Made by a program: the position numbers and the translations under genes. A model generated the notes under the pieces. The model ran no database searches, had not been told where the DNA came from, and saw only the letters and a list, made by a program, of their open reading frames with translations. Positions 8,091 through 17,248 of a stretch of DNA of 64,000 nucleotides are shown in pieces. How positions within the stretch are numbered: position 1 is the first letter of the stretch; each line of letters starts with the position of its first letter. The stretch spans positions 114,490 through 178,489 of the forward strand of contig JACRJM010000001.1 in assembly GCA_016219965.1 (NCBI GenBank), given 5' to 3'. The stretch comes from Candidatus Schekmanbacteria bacterium (GTDB taxonomy: Bacteria > Schekmanbacteria > GWA2-38-11 > J061).

Positions 8091-9407
8091 ATGAAAAAAG
8101 TAATTTTAATTGGAATTATAGGAATATCTCTGTTCCTAAATCTTATTTCCAGTTCATTTGGCGAAGAAAAGGAAACAAGCTATACCCCTTTTTTCTCATT
8201 TAAGAAAAGCGACGTGCACCGGGAATACCGCCTCCTTCCTTTTTTCGGATATGAATCAGATACCGAAAAAGATAAGACTCAGCTCGATATTCTCTGGCCT
8301 ATAAGCAAATACAGCAGGGAGAAAGACACTGTCAATCTCCGCGTTCTCCCATTCTTATTTTACAAGAATGATATGAATCGTACATGGATGAAAAGAAAAT
8401 ATCTCTATGCTCTGCCTTTATATATCTCCAGTGAGAAAGACAACCAGAAGTCGCAGGTTTTTTTCCCTTTCTACGGAAAGTTTGAAGGATGGTTTGGCAG
8501 AGACAGTCTGGACATATATATGTTCCCTCTCTATACAAAGTCAGTTAAAGATGATGAGACATCATATAATTATCTTTGGCCTATCGTACAAAAAGGAAAA
8601 GGGGCGGGGAAAGAAAGCTTCAGGGTATGGCCGCTCTATGGAATGGACAAGGTTGAAGGAAAACATGACAAGGTTTTTTACATGTGGCCTTTTTTCAACC
8701 GTCAGAAGTTCTATGGAGATGACGGGCAGCTTTCGAAGGACAGATTGCTCTTTCTTCCTTTTTACGGCTATTTGAAGTCAAAGGACCGGCAGATAGACAT
8801 GTTTATGTTCCCGATTTATATGGGAGAAAAAAGGCCGGGTCAGGATTATATAAGGCGTGATATTGTCTGGCCTATTGTTTCATACACAAGGAGTGAGAAG
8901 AGGAATGTAACACAAGCCTTCCCGCTTTTTAGAATCGATAAAAAAGATGATTCAACGCGCAATTTTTTTCTCTGGCCAATAGTCTGGGCGAATGATCTTC
9001 AACTTGCTAATACACATGAAAAGATGTGCATGGTACTTCCCATTTACTATGACAAGAAAACTGAGACTAAGAAGAAAAATAAGGAAACGCCTGAGACACC
9101 GGAAATAATAAATGAGAGGATAACAAAAGTCTGGCCCCTTGGTTCCTACAGAAGAGATAATGACAAGGCATTGTTCAGGACACTTGATCTTCTTCCATTT
9201 GATGAGAAGGGGCTATTCGGTGAGGCTTTTTATAAAAACATAGGAGCTATTTTTTCGCTCTGTGAATATGAAAAAGGGAAGACAGATGGAAGCCTCAGGT
9301 TCTCAATATTGAAGGGGCTTTTCGGATATGAAAGAGATTTGGGAAATAAGACATATAAGTTATTTTATTTCCCTGTTTATAAGAAAAAGATAGAAGCCTC
9401 CCAGTAA
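8091..9407 (+). CDS. Secreted protein with W-P strand repeats (unknown; possible outer-membrane protein)
   Basis: Not recognised. The 438 residues begin with a clear signal peptide (VILIGIIGISLFLNLISSSFG). The mature part consists of about 16 degenerate units spaced 20-30 residues apart, each with a core of two hydrophobic residues, W/F/L, P and then a hydrophobic-aromatic pair: ILWPIS, LPLY, FFPFYG, MFPLYT, YLWPIV, RVWPLYG, YMWPFF, LFLPFYG, MFPIYM, IVWPIV and so on, with charged turns (EKDK, KDN, KKDD) between. That pattern suggests paired beta strands, perhaps an outer-membrane barrel. It starts 17 bases after mlaD, so it may be the outer-membrane or periplasmic partner of this Mla system; this is inference. 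Confidence 0.7.
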   Translation: MKKVILIGIIGISLFLNLISSSFGEEKETSYTPFFSFKKSDVHREYRLLPFFGYESDTEKDKTQLDILWPISKYSREKDTVNLRVLPFLFYKNDMNRTWMKRKYLYALPLYISSEKDNQKSQVFFPFYGKFEGWFGRDSLDIYMFPLYTKSVKDDETSYNYLWPIVQKGKGAGKESFRVWPLYGMDKVEGKHDKVFYMWPFFNRQKFYGDDGQLSKDRLLFLPFYGYLKSKDRQIDMFMFPIYMGEKRPGQDYIRRDIVWPIVSYTRSEKRNVTQAFPLFRIDKKDDSTRNFFLWPIVWANDLQLANTHEKMCMVLPIYYDKKTETKKKNKETPETPEIINERITKVWPLGSYRRDNDKALFRTLDLLPFDEKGLFGEAFYKNIGAIFSLCEYEKGKTDGSLRFSILKGLFGYERDLGNKTYKLFYFPVYKKKIEASQ

Positions 9408-9421
9408 GTTTTACCATGCAA

Positions 9422-11442
<2,021 letters not shown>

Positions 11443-11443
11443 A

Positions 11444-12208
11444 ATGGAAATAATCTTTCTTGGTACAGGGACGTCGCATGGCATTCCCAAGATTGCGTGC
11501 AGATGTGCTGTCTGCCGCTCGGAAAATCCTAAGAACAAAAGAACCCGGGCATCGCTTTATATCTGTTTTGAAAATGATTTCCGGATTCTCATTGATACGT
11601 CAACAGACCTTCGTGAACAGGCGCTTCGACACAGCTTAGACAGGATTGATGCCGTGCTTTACACGCACTGCCATGCAGACCATGTGTTTGGTTTGGATGA
11701 ATTGAGAAGGTTTAACGAAGTATCGGGAAAGGTGATACCAATTTACGGCTCAAAAAAAACGATTGAGGAGATAAAGAGCATTTTTGCCTATGTCTTTGAA
11801 GGATATCTGATCCCCGGCGGCGGCATCCCTGCGCTTATTCCTAATGTGATTAACAGCCATATCGAGACCGGCGGTGTTTTATTTGAGCGGCTTGAAGGGA
11901 GGCATGGAATATTTGAAGTCTCAGGTTTCAGGACAGGGAACTTTGCCTATTTCACGGATGTTAATTTTATTCATGATAAAACATTGGAGAAGATGAGAGG
12001 GCTTGATGTCCTTGTGCTTGGTGCCCTGAGAGACACGCCTCATCCAACTCACTTTACAATTGACGAGGCGCTTTCTGTCATTGAAAAAGTAAATCCGCGA
12101 ACTACCTACCTTACACACATTTCGCATGAAATTGACCATGATATGACATCCGCAAAACTTCCGTCAGGAGTTTTCCTTGCCTATGACGGCTTGACGATTA
12201 AATTGTAG
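11444..12208 (+). CDS. PhnP-like metallo-beta-lactamase-fold phosphodiesterase
   Basis: A 254-residue MBL-fold hydrolase. The N-terminus IIFLGTGTSHGIP and the cysteine pair CRCAVC are typical of the PhnP group, where those cysteines bind zinc; the metal motif is THCHADHVFGLDE near residues 79-91. Later ligands are seen in the FTDVNF and LTHISHEIDH stretches. PhnP opens phosphoribosyl 1,2-cyclic phosphate in phosphonate use, but relatives outside phn operons have other phosphodiester substrates and no phn genes are here. The specific substrate is unknown. It overlaps no neighbour and directly follows ligA. Confidence 0.82.
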   Translation: MEIIFLGTGTSHGIPKIACRCAVCRSENPKNKRTRASLYICFENDFRILIDTSTDLREQALRHSLDRIDAVLYTHCHADHVFGLDELRRFNEVSGKVIPIYGSKKTIEEIKSIFAYVFEGYLIPGGGIPALIPNVINSHIETGGVLFERLEGRHGIFEVSGFRTGNFAYFTDVNFIHDKTLEKMRGLDVLVLGALRDTPHPTHFTIDEALSVIEKVNPRTTYLTHISHEIDHDMTSAKLPSGVFLAYDGLTIKL

Positions 12209-12271
12209 CTCTGCGGAAAAATAAATTATCTCGCAGAGGATGCAAAAAAAGTTGTTCTTTGACTACATCGA

Positions 12272-12332
12272 AGCGGGAGGTAGTCTGCCTTTCGCTTAAA
12301 ACTTCATGCGCTCCATGCAGACCGCCCCCGCT
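12272..12332. repeat. GC-rich imperfect palindrome
   Basis: The arms AGCGGGAGGTAGTCTGC (12272-12288) and GCAGACCGCCCCCGCT (12317-12332) pair with about two mismatches and one unpaired base, around a 28-base middle. It is much richer in G and C than the surrounding DNA. It looks like a dispersed palindromic element, but no second copy was seen in this window. Confidence 0.5.
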
Positions 12333-12416
12333 CAATCCTTGCTTAAATGCAATTAACAAAGAAGTTTAAATACTATGACACATCCTAACACGTGGAGTAT
12401 AAACAATGATTAATGG

Positions 12417-12472
12417 CTTGGCAGCTCCCGCAGAAGGCGCATGTAGTTCTAAGCCTGCGCGGGACTGCCAAG
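12417..12472. repeat. Palindromic element of the TTGGCAG type, copy A
   Basis: The arms CTTGGCAGCTCCCGC (12417-12431) and GCGGGACTGCCAAG (12459-12472) pair perfectly except for one bulged base. The middle contains a smaller AGGC/GCCT pair. A similar element lies at 26367-26421 between gspF and gspG, with the same ends (TTGGCAG, CAAG) and changed but still pairing inner bases. Confidence 0.55.
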
Positions 12473-12664
12473 ACAATTACTAAATTCAAAATTGTCTAAT
12501 AGGCTTATTCTATATATTACAATTAATATTATAAATTATTGATATATTTGATAATATAAATAGTATTTATGGGAATATCATTTTAAGTTGACAAAAAGAA
12601 TAATATATGTTTTTTTATATAATAAGAATCGCGGAGAGAGAAATTTTTTCTGAAGAGGTGAGCT

Positions 12665-13414
12665 ATGGAAGCGACAGTAAAAAATCTGATAGAGGAAGAT
12701 CCTTACTCGTTACTTGAAGAACTCCCGGCAGAAAAACTGCTCGAATGGGCATTTGCAAATTTTGGGAAAAGAGCGGCTATCGGAACGAGTCTCCAGAATA
12801 CAGGGATTGTGACAATTGATCTGGCGTCAAAGATCACAGGGGATTTTCGGGTATTTTTTATTGATACTCTGAAACACTTCAAAGAAACCTATGACCTTCT
12901 GGATGAGGTTGAAAAGAAATACAACATCAGGATTGAACGTTTCTGTCCTGACCCGAAAGAGCTTGAAGAACTGAGCAGTGATATGGGATCTCATCCCCAT
13001 TATTCCAAGTTTGGCAGGAGCGCATGCTGTCAGGTACGTAAAGTGAATCCTAACAAAAGAGCGCTTGAAACCCTTGATGTCTGGATAAGCGGAGTAAGGG
13101 CTGACCAGTCCGAGTCAAGGAAGGAAAAAGCAAAGAAGGTAGAAGTGATAAGGAGGAAAGACAGAACGATAATCAAGATTAATCCCCTTTTTGACTGGCT
13201 TGAATGCCAGGTTGAAAAATATATAAAGGATAATAACCTTCCTTATAACAAGCTCTATGATTTTAAATCTCCCTTTGGGGAAGTTTATAAAGTCATAGGT
13301 TGTGAGCCGTGTCATATCCCCATTTTCCCGACAAGACAGAAGAGGGCGGGAAAATTCCCATGGGAATGCGGAGAGAAAGAGTGCGGTATCCATATTGACG
13401 GAAGTGGGATTTAA
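12665..13414 (+). CDS. cysH: Assimilatory APS/PAPS reductase
   Basis: Reduces activated sulfate to sulfite with thioredoxin. The 249 residues contain the paired-cysteine motif ACCQVRKVNP (about residues 120-129) and GCEPCHIP near 218-225, which together ligate a [4Fe-4S] cluster; this indicates a plant/bacterial-type reductase that uses APS rather than the cluster-less PAPS enzyme. The C-terminal ECGIH carries the catalytic cysteine. GAGGTG lies upstream of the ATG. No other cys gene is adjacent; the next gene is a sulfate/carboxylate-type symporter, a possible anion-supply link that remains inference. Confidence 0.9.
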   Translation: MEATVKNLIEEDPYSLLEELPAEKLLEWAFANFGKRAAIGTSLQNTGIVTIDLASKITGDFRVFFIDTLKHFKETYDLLDEVEKKYNIRIERFCPDPKELEELSSDMGSHPHYSKFGRSACCQVRKVNPNKRALETLDVWISGVRADQSESRKEKAKKVEVIRRKDRTIIKINPLFDWLECQVEKYIKDNNLPYNKLYDFKSPFGEVYKVIGCEPCHIPIFPTRQKRAGKFPWECGEKECGIHIDGSGI

Positions 13415-13435
13415 TTTACTCCCCACCCTTTCATG

Positions 13436-13465
13436 TTGAAAGTTGTTTATTGGTCGTGCTAGAAT
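13436..13465 (+). promoter_or_regulatory. Promoter placing the symporter start at +1
   Basis: TTGAAA (13436-13441), an 18-base spacer and TAGAAT (13460-13465) are followed after 7 bases by the ATG at 13473. Transcription would begin at or next to the start codon, consistent with the absence of a Shine-Dalgarno sequence. Confidence 0.45.
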
Positions 13466-13472
13466 TTTTCAA

Positions 13473-14903
13473 ATGAGTAAATTTACTTCCAATCCTACTT
13501 ACCTCTGGAGAAAGATTTTCTCTCTCGGTGCAAGACGAGTTCTCCTTCTGACAACAGCGTTTATTTTCTGGTGGCTGCTTACTATGCCGACTCCGGAAGG
13601 ATTGACATTAATCGGACAGAGAGCGATCGCAGTATTTGCCGTTTGCCTTATACTTTGGGTCTTTGCGCCAATACCTTTACAGATCACAAGCCTGCTTGCC
13701 ATAATCCTTCTCCCTCTTACGGGGGTAATGGAGAGCGACCAGGCATTTGCACTTTTTGGCAACAAGGCTGTTTTTTTTATACTTGGAGCTTTCATCCTCG
13801 CTGCAGGGATGATGAGTTCAGGGCTTTCAACGCGCATAGCTCTCATTGTGCTCGCCAAGTTCGGAAAGACTCCAAGGATGTTACTGCTGGGGCTATTTCT
13901 CGCTCCTGCACTTTTCAGTTTCTTCATGTCCGAGCATGCAGTTGCGGCAATGATGTTTCCAATAGTCCTTGAAATCTCGCGGGCAATGCGGCTTAAGCCA
14001 CTTGAGAGCAGTTATGCGAAGGCGATGATTGTCGCTCCGACATGGGGGGTCATAATAGGAGGAGTAGGCACATTCCTCGGCGGTGCAAGAAACCCTCTTG
14101 CTGTTGGAATACTGAACAAGGCGACGGGACAGACAATAGGATTCTTCGAATGGATTTTAGCCGCGCTTCCTATCGTCATCATAGACCTTATTGGTGCCAT
14201 CATACTTCTATATATCTTTTTCAAGATAGATGTTTCGGATACAAAGGAGGCTGAAAGCGTTCTTATGACAAAGATCAATGAAATGGGTGAGATAACCGGC
14301 AGGGAAAAGGTTATAAGCATGATAATGGTGGTTACGATTTTTTTGTGGGTTTTTTACAGCAGCGTTTTTGAGATTGCAAATGTTGCGCTTGGGGCAGTTT
14401 TCGTAATGTTCGTCCTGAAACTCGTCCAGTGGAAGGAAGTTGAAGAGCATGTCAACTGGGGAATAATCTTGATGTACGGTGGGGCTATCAGTCTCGGTTT
14501 CGGGCTTGAAAAAAGCGGCGCCGCATTGTGGGTCGCAAATAATTTCATTGGAAATTATGTATCAGGCGCTTTCTGGCTTATTGTCGTGATAGCCACAATA
14601 TCTCTTTATCTTACTGAAGGGATGAGCAATTCAGCGGTAGTTGCCATAATGATGCCCATAGGCATAAGCCTTGCGAAGAGCTACGGCATTGACCCTAAGG
14701 TAATCACATTCAGCGTTGCCATTCCGTCAGGGCTTGCCTTCTGTCTTCCAATGAGTACGCCTGCCTGCGCCATTGCATATTCTTCAGGTTACGTTAAGAT
14801 GAAAGACATGGTTGTTCCGGGATTGATTCTTTCTGTTATTTCTCTTTTTGCCATCATTATCACGTATAAATTTTACTGGCCTCTCATAGGCCTTGTAAAT
14901 TAG
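13473..14903 (+). CDS. DASS-family sodium/anion symporter
   Basis: An inner-membrane carrier of the SLC13/DASS family, which imports sulfate or di/tricarboxylates with sodium. The 476 residues hold about a dozen hydrophobic segments. Family features are visible: the ALFGNKAVFFILGAFILAAGMMSSG region, LFLAPALFSFFMSEHAVAAMM (an SNxxT-like helix hairpin) and the second hairpin TEGMSNSAVVAIMMPI, then PVASSLAF-like AIPSGLAFCLPMSTP. The frame could start with TTG at 13443, but ATG at 13473 fits the promoter better. It lies just after cysH and 10 bases before a universal stress protein gene. The substrate is not determined; sulfate is possible because of cysH. Confidence 0.85.
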   Translation: MSKFTSNPTYLWRKIFSLGARRVLLLTTAFIFWWLLTMPTPEGLTLIGQRAIAVFAVCLILWVFAPIPLQITSLLAIILLPLTGVMESDQAFALFGNKAVFFILGAFILAAGMMSSGLSTRIALIVLAKFGKTPRMLLLGLFLAPALFSFFMSEHAVAAMMFPIVLEISRAMRLKPLESSYAKAMIVAPTWGVIIGGVGTFLGGARNPLAVGILNKATGQTIGFFEWILAALPIVIIDLIGAIILLYIFFKIDVSDTKEAESVLMTKINEMGEITGREKVISMIMVVTIFLWVFYSSVFEIANVALGAVFVMFVLKLVQWKEVEEHVNWGIILMYGGAISLGFGLEKSGAALWVANNFIGNYVSGAFWLIVVIATISLYLTEGMSNSAVVAIMMPIGISLAKSYGIDPKVITFSVAIPSGLAFCLPMSTPACAIAYSSGYVKMKDMVVPGLILSVISLFAIIITYKFYWPLIGLVN

Positions 14904-14913
14904 GAGGCTTGAC

Positions 14914-15381
14914 GTGAACAGGATAATGCTTGTTCTTTCCACAACAAGACAGTCAAAAAAAACTATTGAGTACGCAGTAGAGAAAGCAAATCAGGAGAAG
15001 GCCCACATAGATCTTCTTTTCATTCTCGATTCCAATATCTCGAATGCGGTTTTTACCAAGATACATGAGATGGATCTTCTCGGCGAAGGGCCTTCCGAGG
15101 AGCTTCAGGCTATTATAATGAAGGAATACAGGCAGAGAGGATATGCGCTGATAGAGGAGATTGAAGCAAAATTGAAAGAGAAAGAAGTCTCCTATTCTGT
15201 GTACGTTGAACGCGGAGAATTTGCAGATGAAGTTCTTAAGAAGATTTCAACGCTCTCTATTGAACTTGTTATCCTGACAAGGGCAAGAAGATCCAATATC
15301 GCGAGGATGATTTTTGGTTCTGCAGTTGACAGGATAATTGATGAAGCTCCCTGTAAAGTTGAAGTCATCGATGAGAATTGA
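14914..15381 (+). CDS. Universal stress protein (UspA family)
   Basis: A 155-residue single-domain Usp fold. It starts with GTG at 14914 behind TAGGAGG. The N-terminus RIMLVLSTTRQSKKTIEYAVEKA is a normal first strand and helix, and the C-terminus has LVILTRARR followed by FGSAVDRIIDEAPCKVEVI, matching the end of the nucleotide-binding loop. The glycines that normally bind ATP (G-x2-G-x9-GS) are largely replaced by ARRSNIARMIFGS, so it may not bind ATP in the usual way. It is placed directly after the symporter and probably cotranscribed; Usp proteins often accompany and modulate transporters. Confidence 0.85.
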   Translation: MNRIMLVLSTTRQSKKTIEYAVEKANQEKAHIDLLFILDSNISNAVFTKIHEMDLLGEGPSEELQAIIMKEYRQRGYALIEEIEAKLKEKEVSYSVYVERGEFADEVLKKISTLSIELVILTRARRSNIARMIFGSAVDRIIDEAPCKVEVIDEN

Positions 15382-15444
15382 ATGGTGTTATCTTCTGTAG
15401 TCCCCGTCATTCGTGAAAAAAAATGATATGTCTTCTTAAAATGC

Positions 15445-15473
15445 TTGACAGGCAAGGGTTTCCACATTATAAT
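15445..15473 (+). promoter_or_regulatory. Perfect-consensus sigma70 promoter of the HU gene
   Basis: TTGACA (15445-15450), exactly 17 bases, then TATAAT (15468-15473). A 6-bp dyad AGGCAA (15450-15455)/TTGCCT (15474-15479) encloses the spacer and -10 and could be an operator. The strength fits a gene for an abundant protein. Confidence 0.8.
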
Positions 15474-15519
15474 TTGCCTAGAATATTCACCCTGACCTAT
15501 AAATCTTAAAGGAGGTAAC

Positions 15520-15792
15520 ATGAACAAAGGGGAATTGGTAGCAGCGATGGCCAAATCGGCCGACATCTCCAAAGCAGCAGCAGAAAAAGCCTTAAACTCT
15601 CTCATTGATTCAGTTACAAAGACTTTAAAAGGCGGCAAGAAAGTCACTCTCGTTGGTTTTGGAACATTCGGTACTGCGAAAAGAAAGAAAAGAACTGGTA
15701 GAAATCCACGTACAGGTAGCGCAATTGTTATTCCGGCAAGAAGAGTTCCCAAGTTTTCAGCCGGCGCAGCTTTAAAAAGTGCAGTGAAATAA
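15520..15792 (+). CDS. hup: HU-family DNA-binding protein
   Basis: A 90-residue nucleoid protein that bends DNA as a dimer. The body shows NKGELVAAMA, KAAAEKALNSLIDSVTKTLK, the strand VTLVGFGTFGTAKRKKRTGRNPRTG and the arm ending IVIPARRVPKFSAGAALKSAV, all standard for HU. AAAGGAGGT lies before the ATG, the strongest ribosome site in this part of the window. With the perfect promoter and strong terminator it forms a complete single-gene unit. A second, less typical HU/IHF gene lies at 57971. Confidence 0.95.
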   Translation: MNKGELVAAMAKSADISKAAAEKALNSLIDSVTKTLKGGKKVTLVGFGTFGTAKRKKRTGRNPRTGSAIVIPARRVPKFSAGAALKSAVK

Positions 15793-15840
15793 TAGTTTCT
15801 TAGGGTTGCTGACAACCTTCTAGTCAGGGTGAAAGAAATG

Positions 15841-15869
15841 AGGGGAGCAGAACAATGCTCCCCTTTTTT
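15841..15869 (+). terminator. Rho-independent terminator after HU
   Basis: A 9-bp perfect stem (15841-15849 with 15856-15864), 6-base loop GAACAA and a run of six T. It lies between HU and the convergent TatD-radical SAM gene, whose stop is at 15872. Confidence 0.9.
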
Positions 15870-15871
15870 AT

Positions 15872-17239
15872 TTAACCCACTTCATTATATTCTCTTATCC
15901 TGAATCCAACACCGATTGATTCAGCGATTGCGCGGCATTCCCCGACATCTATGTCGTTGAAATCAACTACAGTAAGAGTGACGTCAGGGATATATTTCTT
16001 TGCCTCTGCTGCAAACCTGATTATTTCATCATAAGACATTTTACCGAAATCTGACCGGCATATCTTATGATAGAGTTCCGCATTCTGGGCGTTCAGGCTT
16101 ATTGAAATCCTGTCCACAAGTCCTTTGAGCTCAGGGAGTATGTTTCTCCCATGTATTATGTTTGCCTGCCCGTTGGTGTTGATGCGGATTTTCACATTCT
16201 TCTTTTTTAGAGCACCTGCGACCTCTTTTACAAAATCAAGCCTTATAAGCGGTTCGCCGTATCCGCAAAAAACTATCTCGTCATATTGGGAATACTCTCC
16301 GATTGCACTTAACATTTCTCCGGCAGACGGTTCCTTCTCAAGCCTCAAAAGATGTCCCTTCACAAGGGGGCGGGTTCCCCTTGCACAAAATACGCAATGA
16401 TTTGAGCACTTGTTTGTAACATTGAGATAAAGTGAGTTCCTGATCTTGTAAGCAATTGACGCTGATGGACTTATGACACCGAGCGAGAAAAGCGTTTCAG
16501 CATTTAGCGATGTCATCCTTTCAATGTCTTCTTCAGAAAGCCCTCTCAGCTCTGCAATGGCTTTTACCACATGGACGAGAAACGACGGTTCATTCCGTTT
16601 TCCACGATATGGCTGCGGCGGAAGATAGGGACAATCTGTTTCAAGAAGCACACTTTCAAGCGGGACTTTTTTTATTATCTCCCTAAGCGGGGATGAGTTA
16701 GGATAGGTTATTGTGCCACCGACACCAATGTAAAAACCCATATCCAGTATCTGTCTTGCCGCTTTATAATCTCCCGAGAAACAATGGACGACACCTCCTG
16801 CAGCTCTTGCATCTTCAGCTTCTAATATCTCGATAGACCTTTCATAGGAATTACGGCAATGGACTATGAGGGGTTTGCCCGCGCGCTTTGCTATGTCTAT
16901 CTGTTTTACGAATGAATGTTCCTGAGATTCCTGAGGAGCGTAATTCTTAAAAAAATCGAGCCCTGTCTCTCCTACTGCAACTGCTTTTTCATCTTTAATG
17001 AGCTCTTCTATCTTTGCAAAATCCTCGTCTGTATTATTCTCTGTGTCATGTGGATGTATCCCCGGAGCAAAGTATATATTATGACGCGATGAAATTGCGC
17101 GGTTGGCTATAGAAGATTGTATGTCAGAAGATACGGTGATTATCACCCCGATGCCTGATTCATTTGCCCTCTCTATGACGGCATCAATGTCATTTTCAAA
17201 CTCAGGACTGTAAAGATGAGCGTGTGTTTCTATTATCAT
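15872..17239 (-). CDS. TatD-family nuclease fused to a radical SAM domain
   Basis: A 455-residue fusion. Residues 1 to about 255 are a TatD metal-dependent DNase/hydrolase: ETHAHLYSPEF (metal His-x-His), AVGETGLDFF, IVHCRNS, VVHCFSGD and LLETDCPYLPPQ. Residues from about 265 form a compact radical SAM domain with the cluster motif CSNHCVFC (C-x3-C-x2-C) and the SAM-binding region FCGYGEPLIR. Such TatD-linked radical SAM proteins occur in several bacteria, but their reaction is unknown to me. It starts 9 bases after metG and is the last gene of the radA-metG operon. In many bacteria tatD follows metG, so the position is conserved and the fusion is the added part. Confidence 0.9.
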   Translation of the reverse strand: MIIETHAHLYSPEFENDIDAVIERANESGIGVIITVSSDIQSSIANRAISSRHNIYFAPGIHPHDTENNTDEDFAKIEELIKDEKAVAVGETGLDFFKNYAPQESQEHSFVKQIDIAKRAGKPLIVHCRNSYERSIEILEAEDARAAGGVVHCFSGDYKAARQILDMGFYIGVGGTITYPNSSPLREIIKKVPLESVLLETDCPYLPPQPYRGKRNEPSFLVHVVKAIAELRGLSEEDIERMTSLNAETLFSLGVISPSASIAYKIRNSLYLNVTNKCSNHCVFCARGTRPLVKGHLLRLEKEPSAGEMLSAIGEYSQYDEIVFCGYGEPLIRLDFVKEVAGALKKKNVKIRINTNGQANIIHGRNILPELKGLVDRISISLNAQNAELYHKICRSDFGKMSYDEIIRFAAEAKKYIPDVTLTVVDFNDIDVGECRAIAESIGVGFRIREYNEVG

Positions 17240-17248
17240 TTGAGGTTA

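Larger units (their letters stand above)
12209..12664. other. 456-bp gap with palindromes, no gene seen
   Basis: The first half holds a short hairpin (CTCTGCG at 12209 with CGCAGAG at 12232) and two long palindromes listed separately (12272-12332 and 12417-12472). The second half (12480-12630) is strongly AT-rich and leads to the cysH ribosome site GAGGTG. No convincing open frame, tRNA or known riboswitch was found. Confidence 0.6.

Noticed and set aside
12588..12623. Candidate cysH promoter TTGACA and TATAAT
   Set aside because: The two are 24 bases apart, too long for sigma70; either may be used with another partner but I cannot support it.
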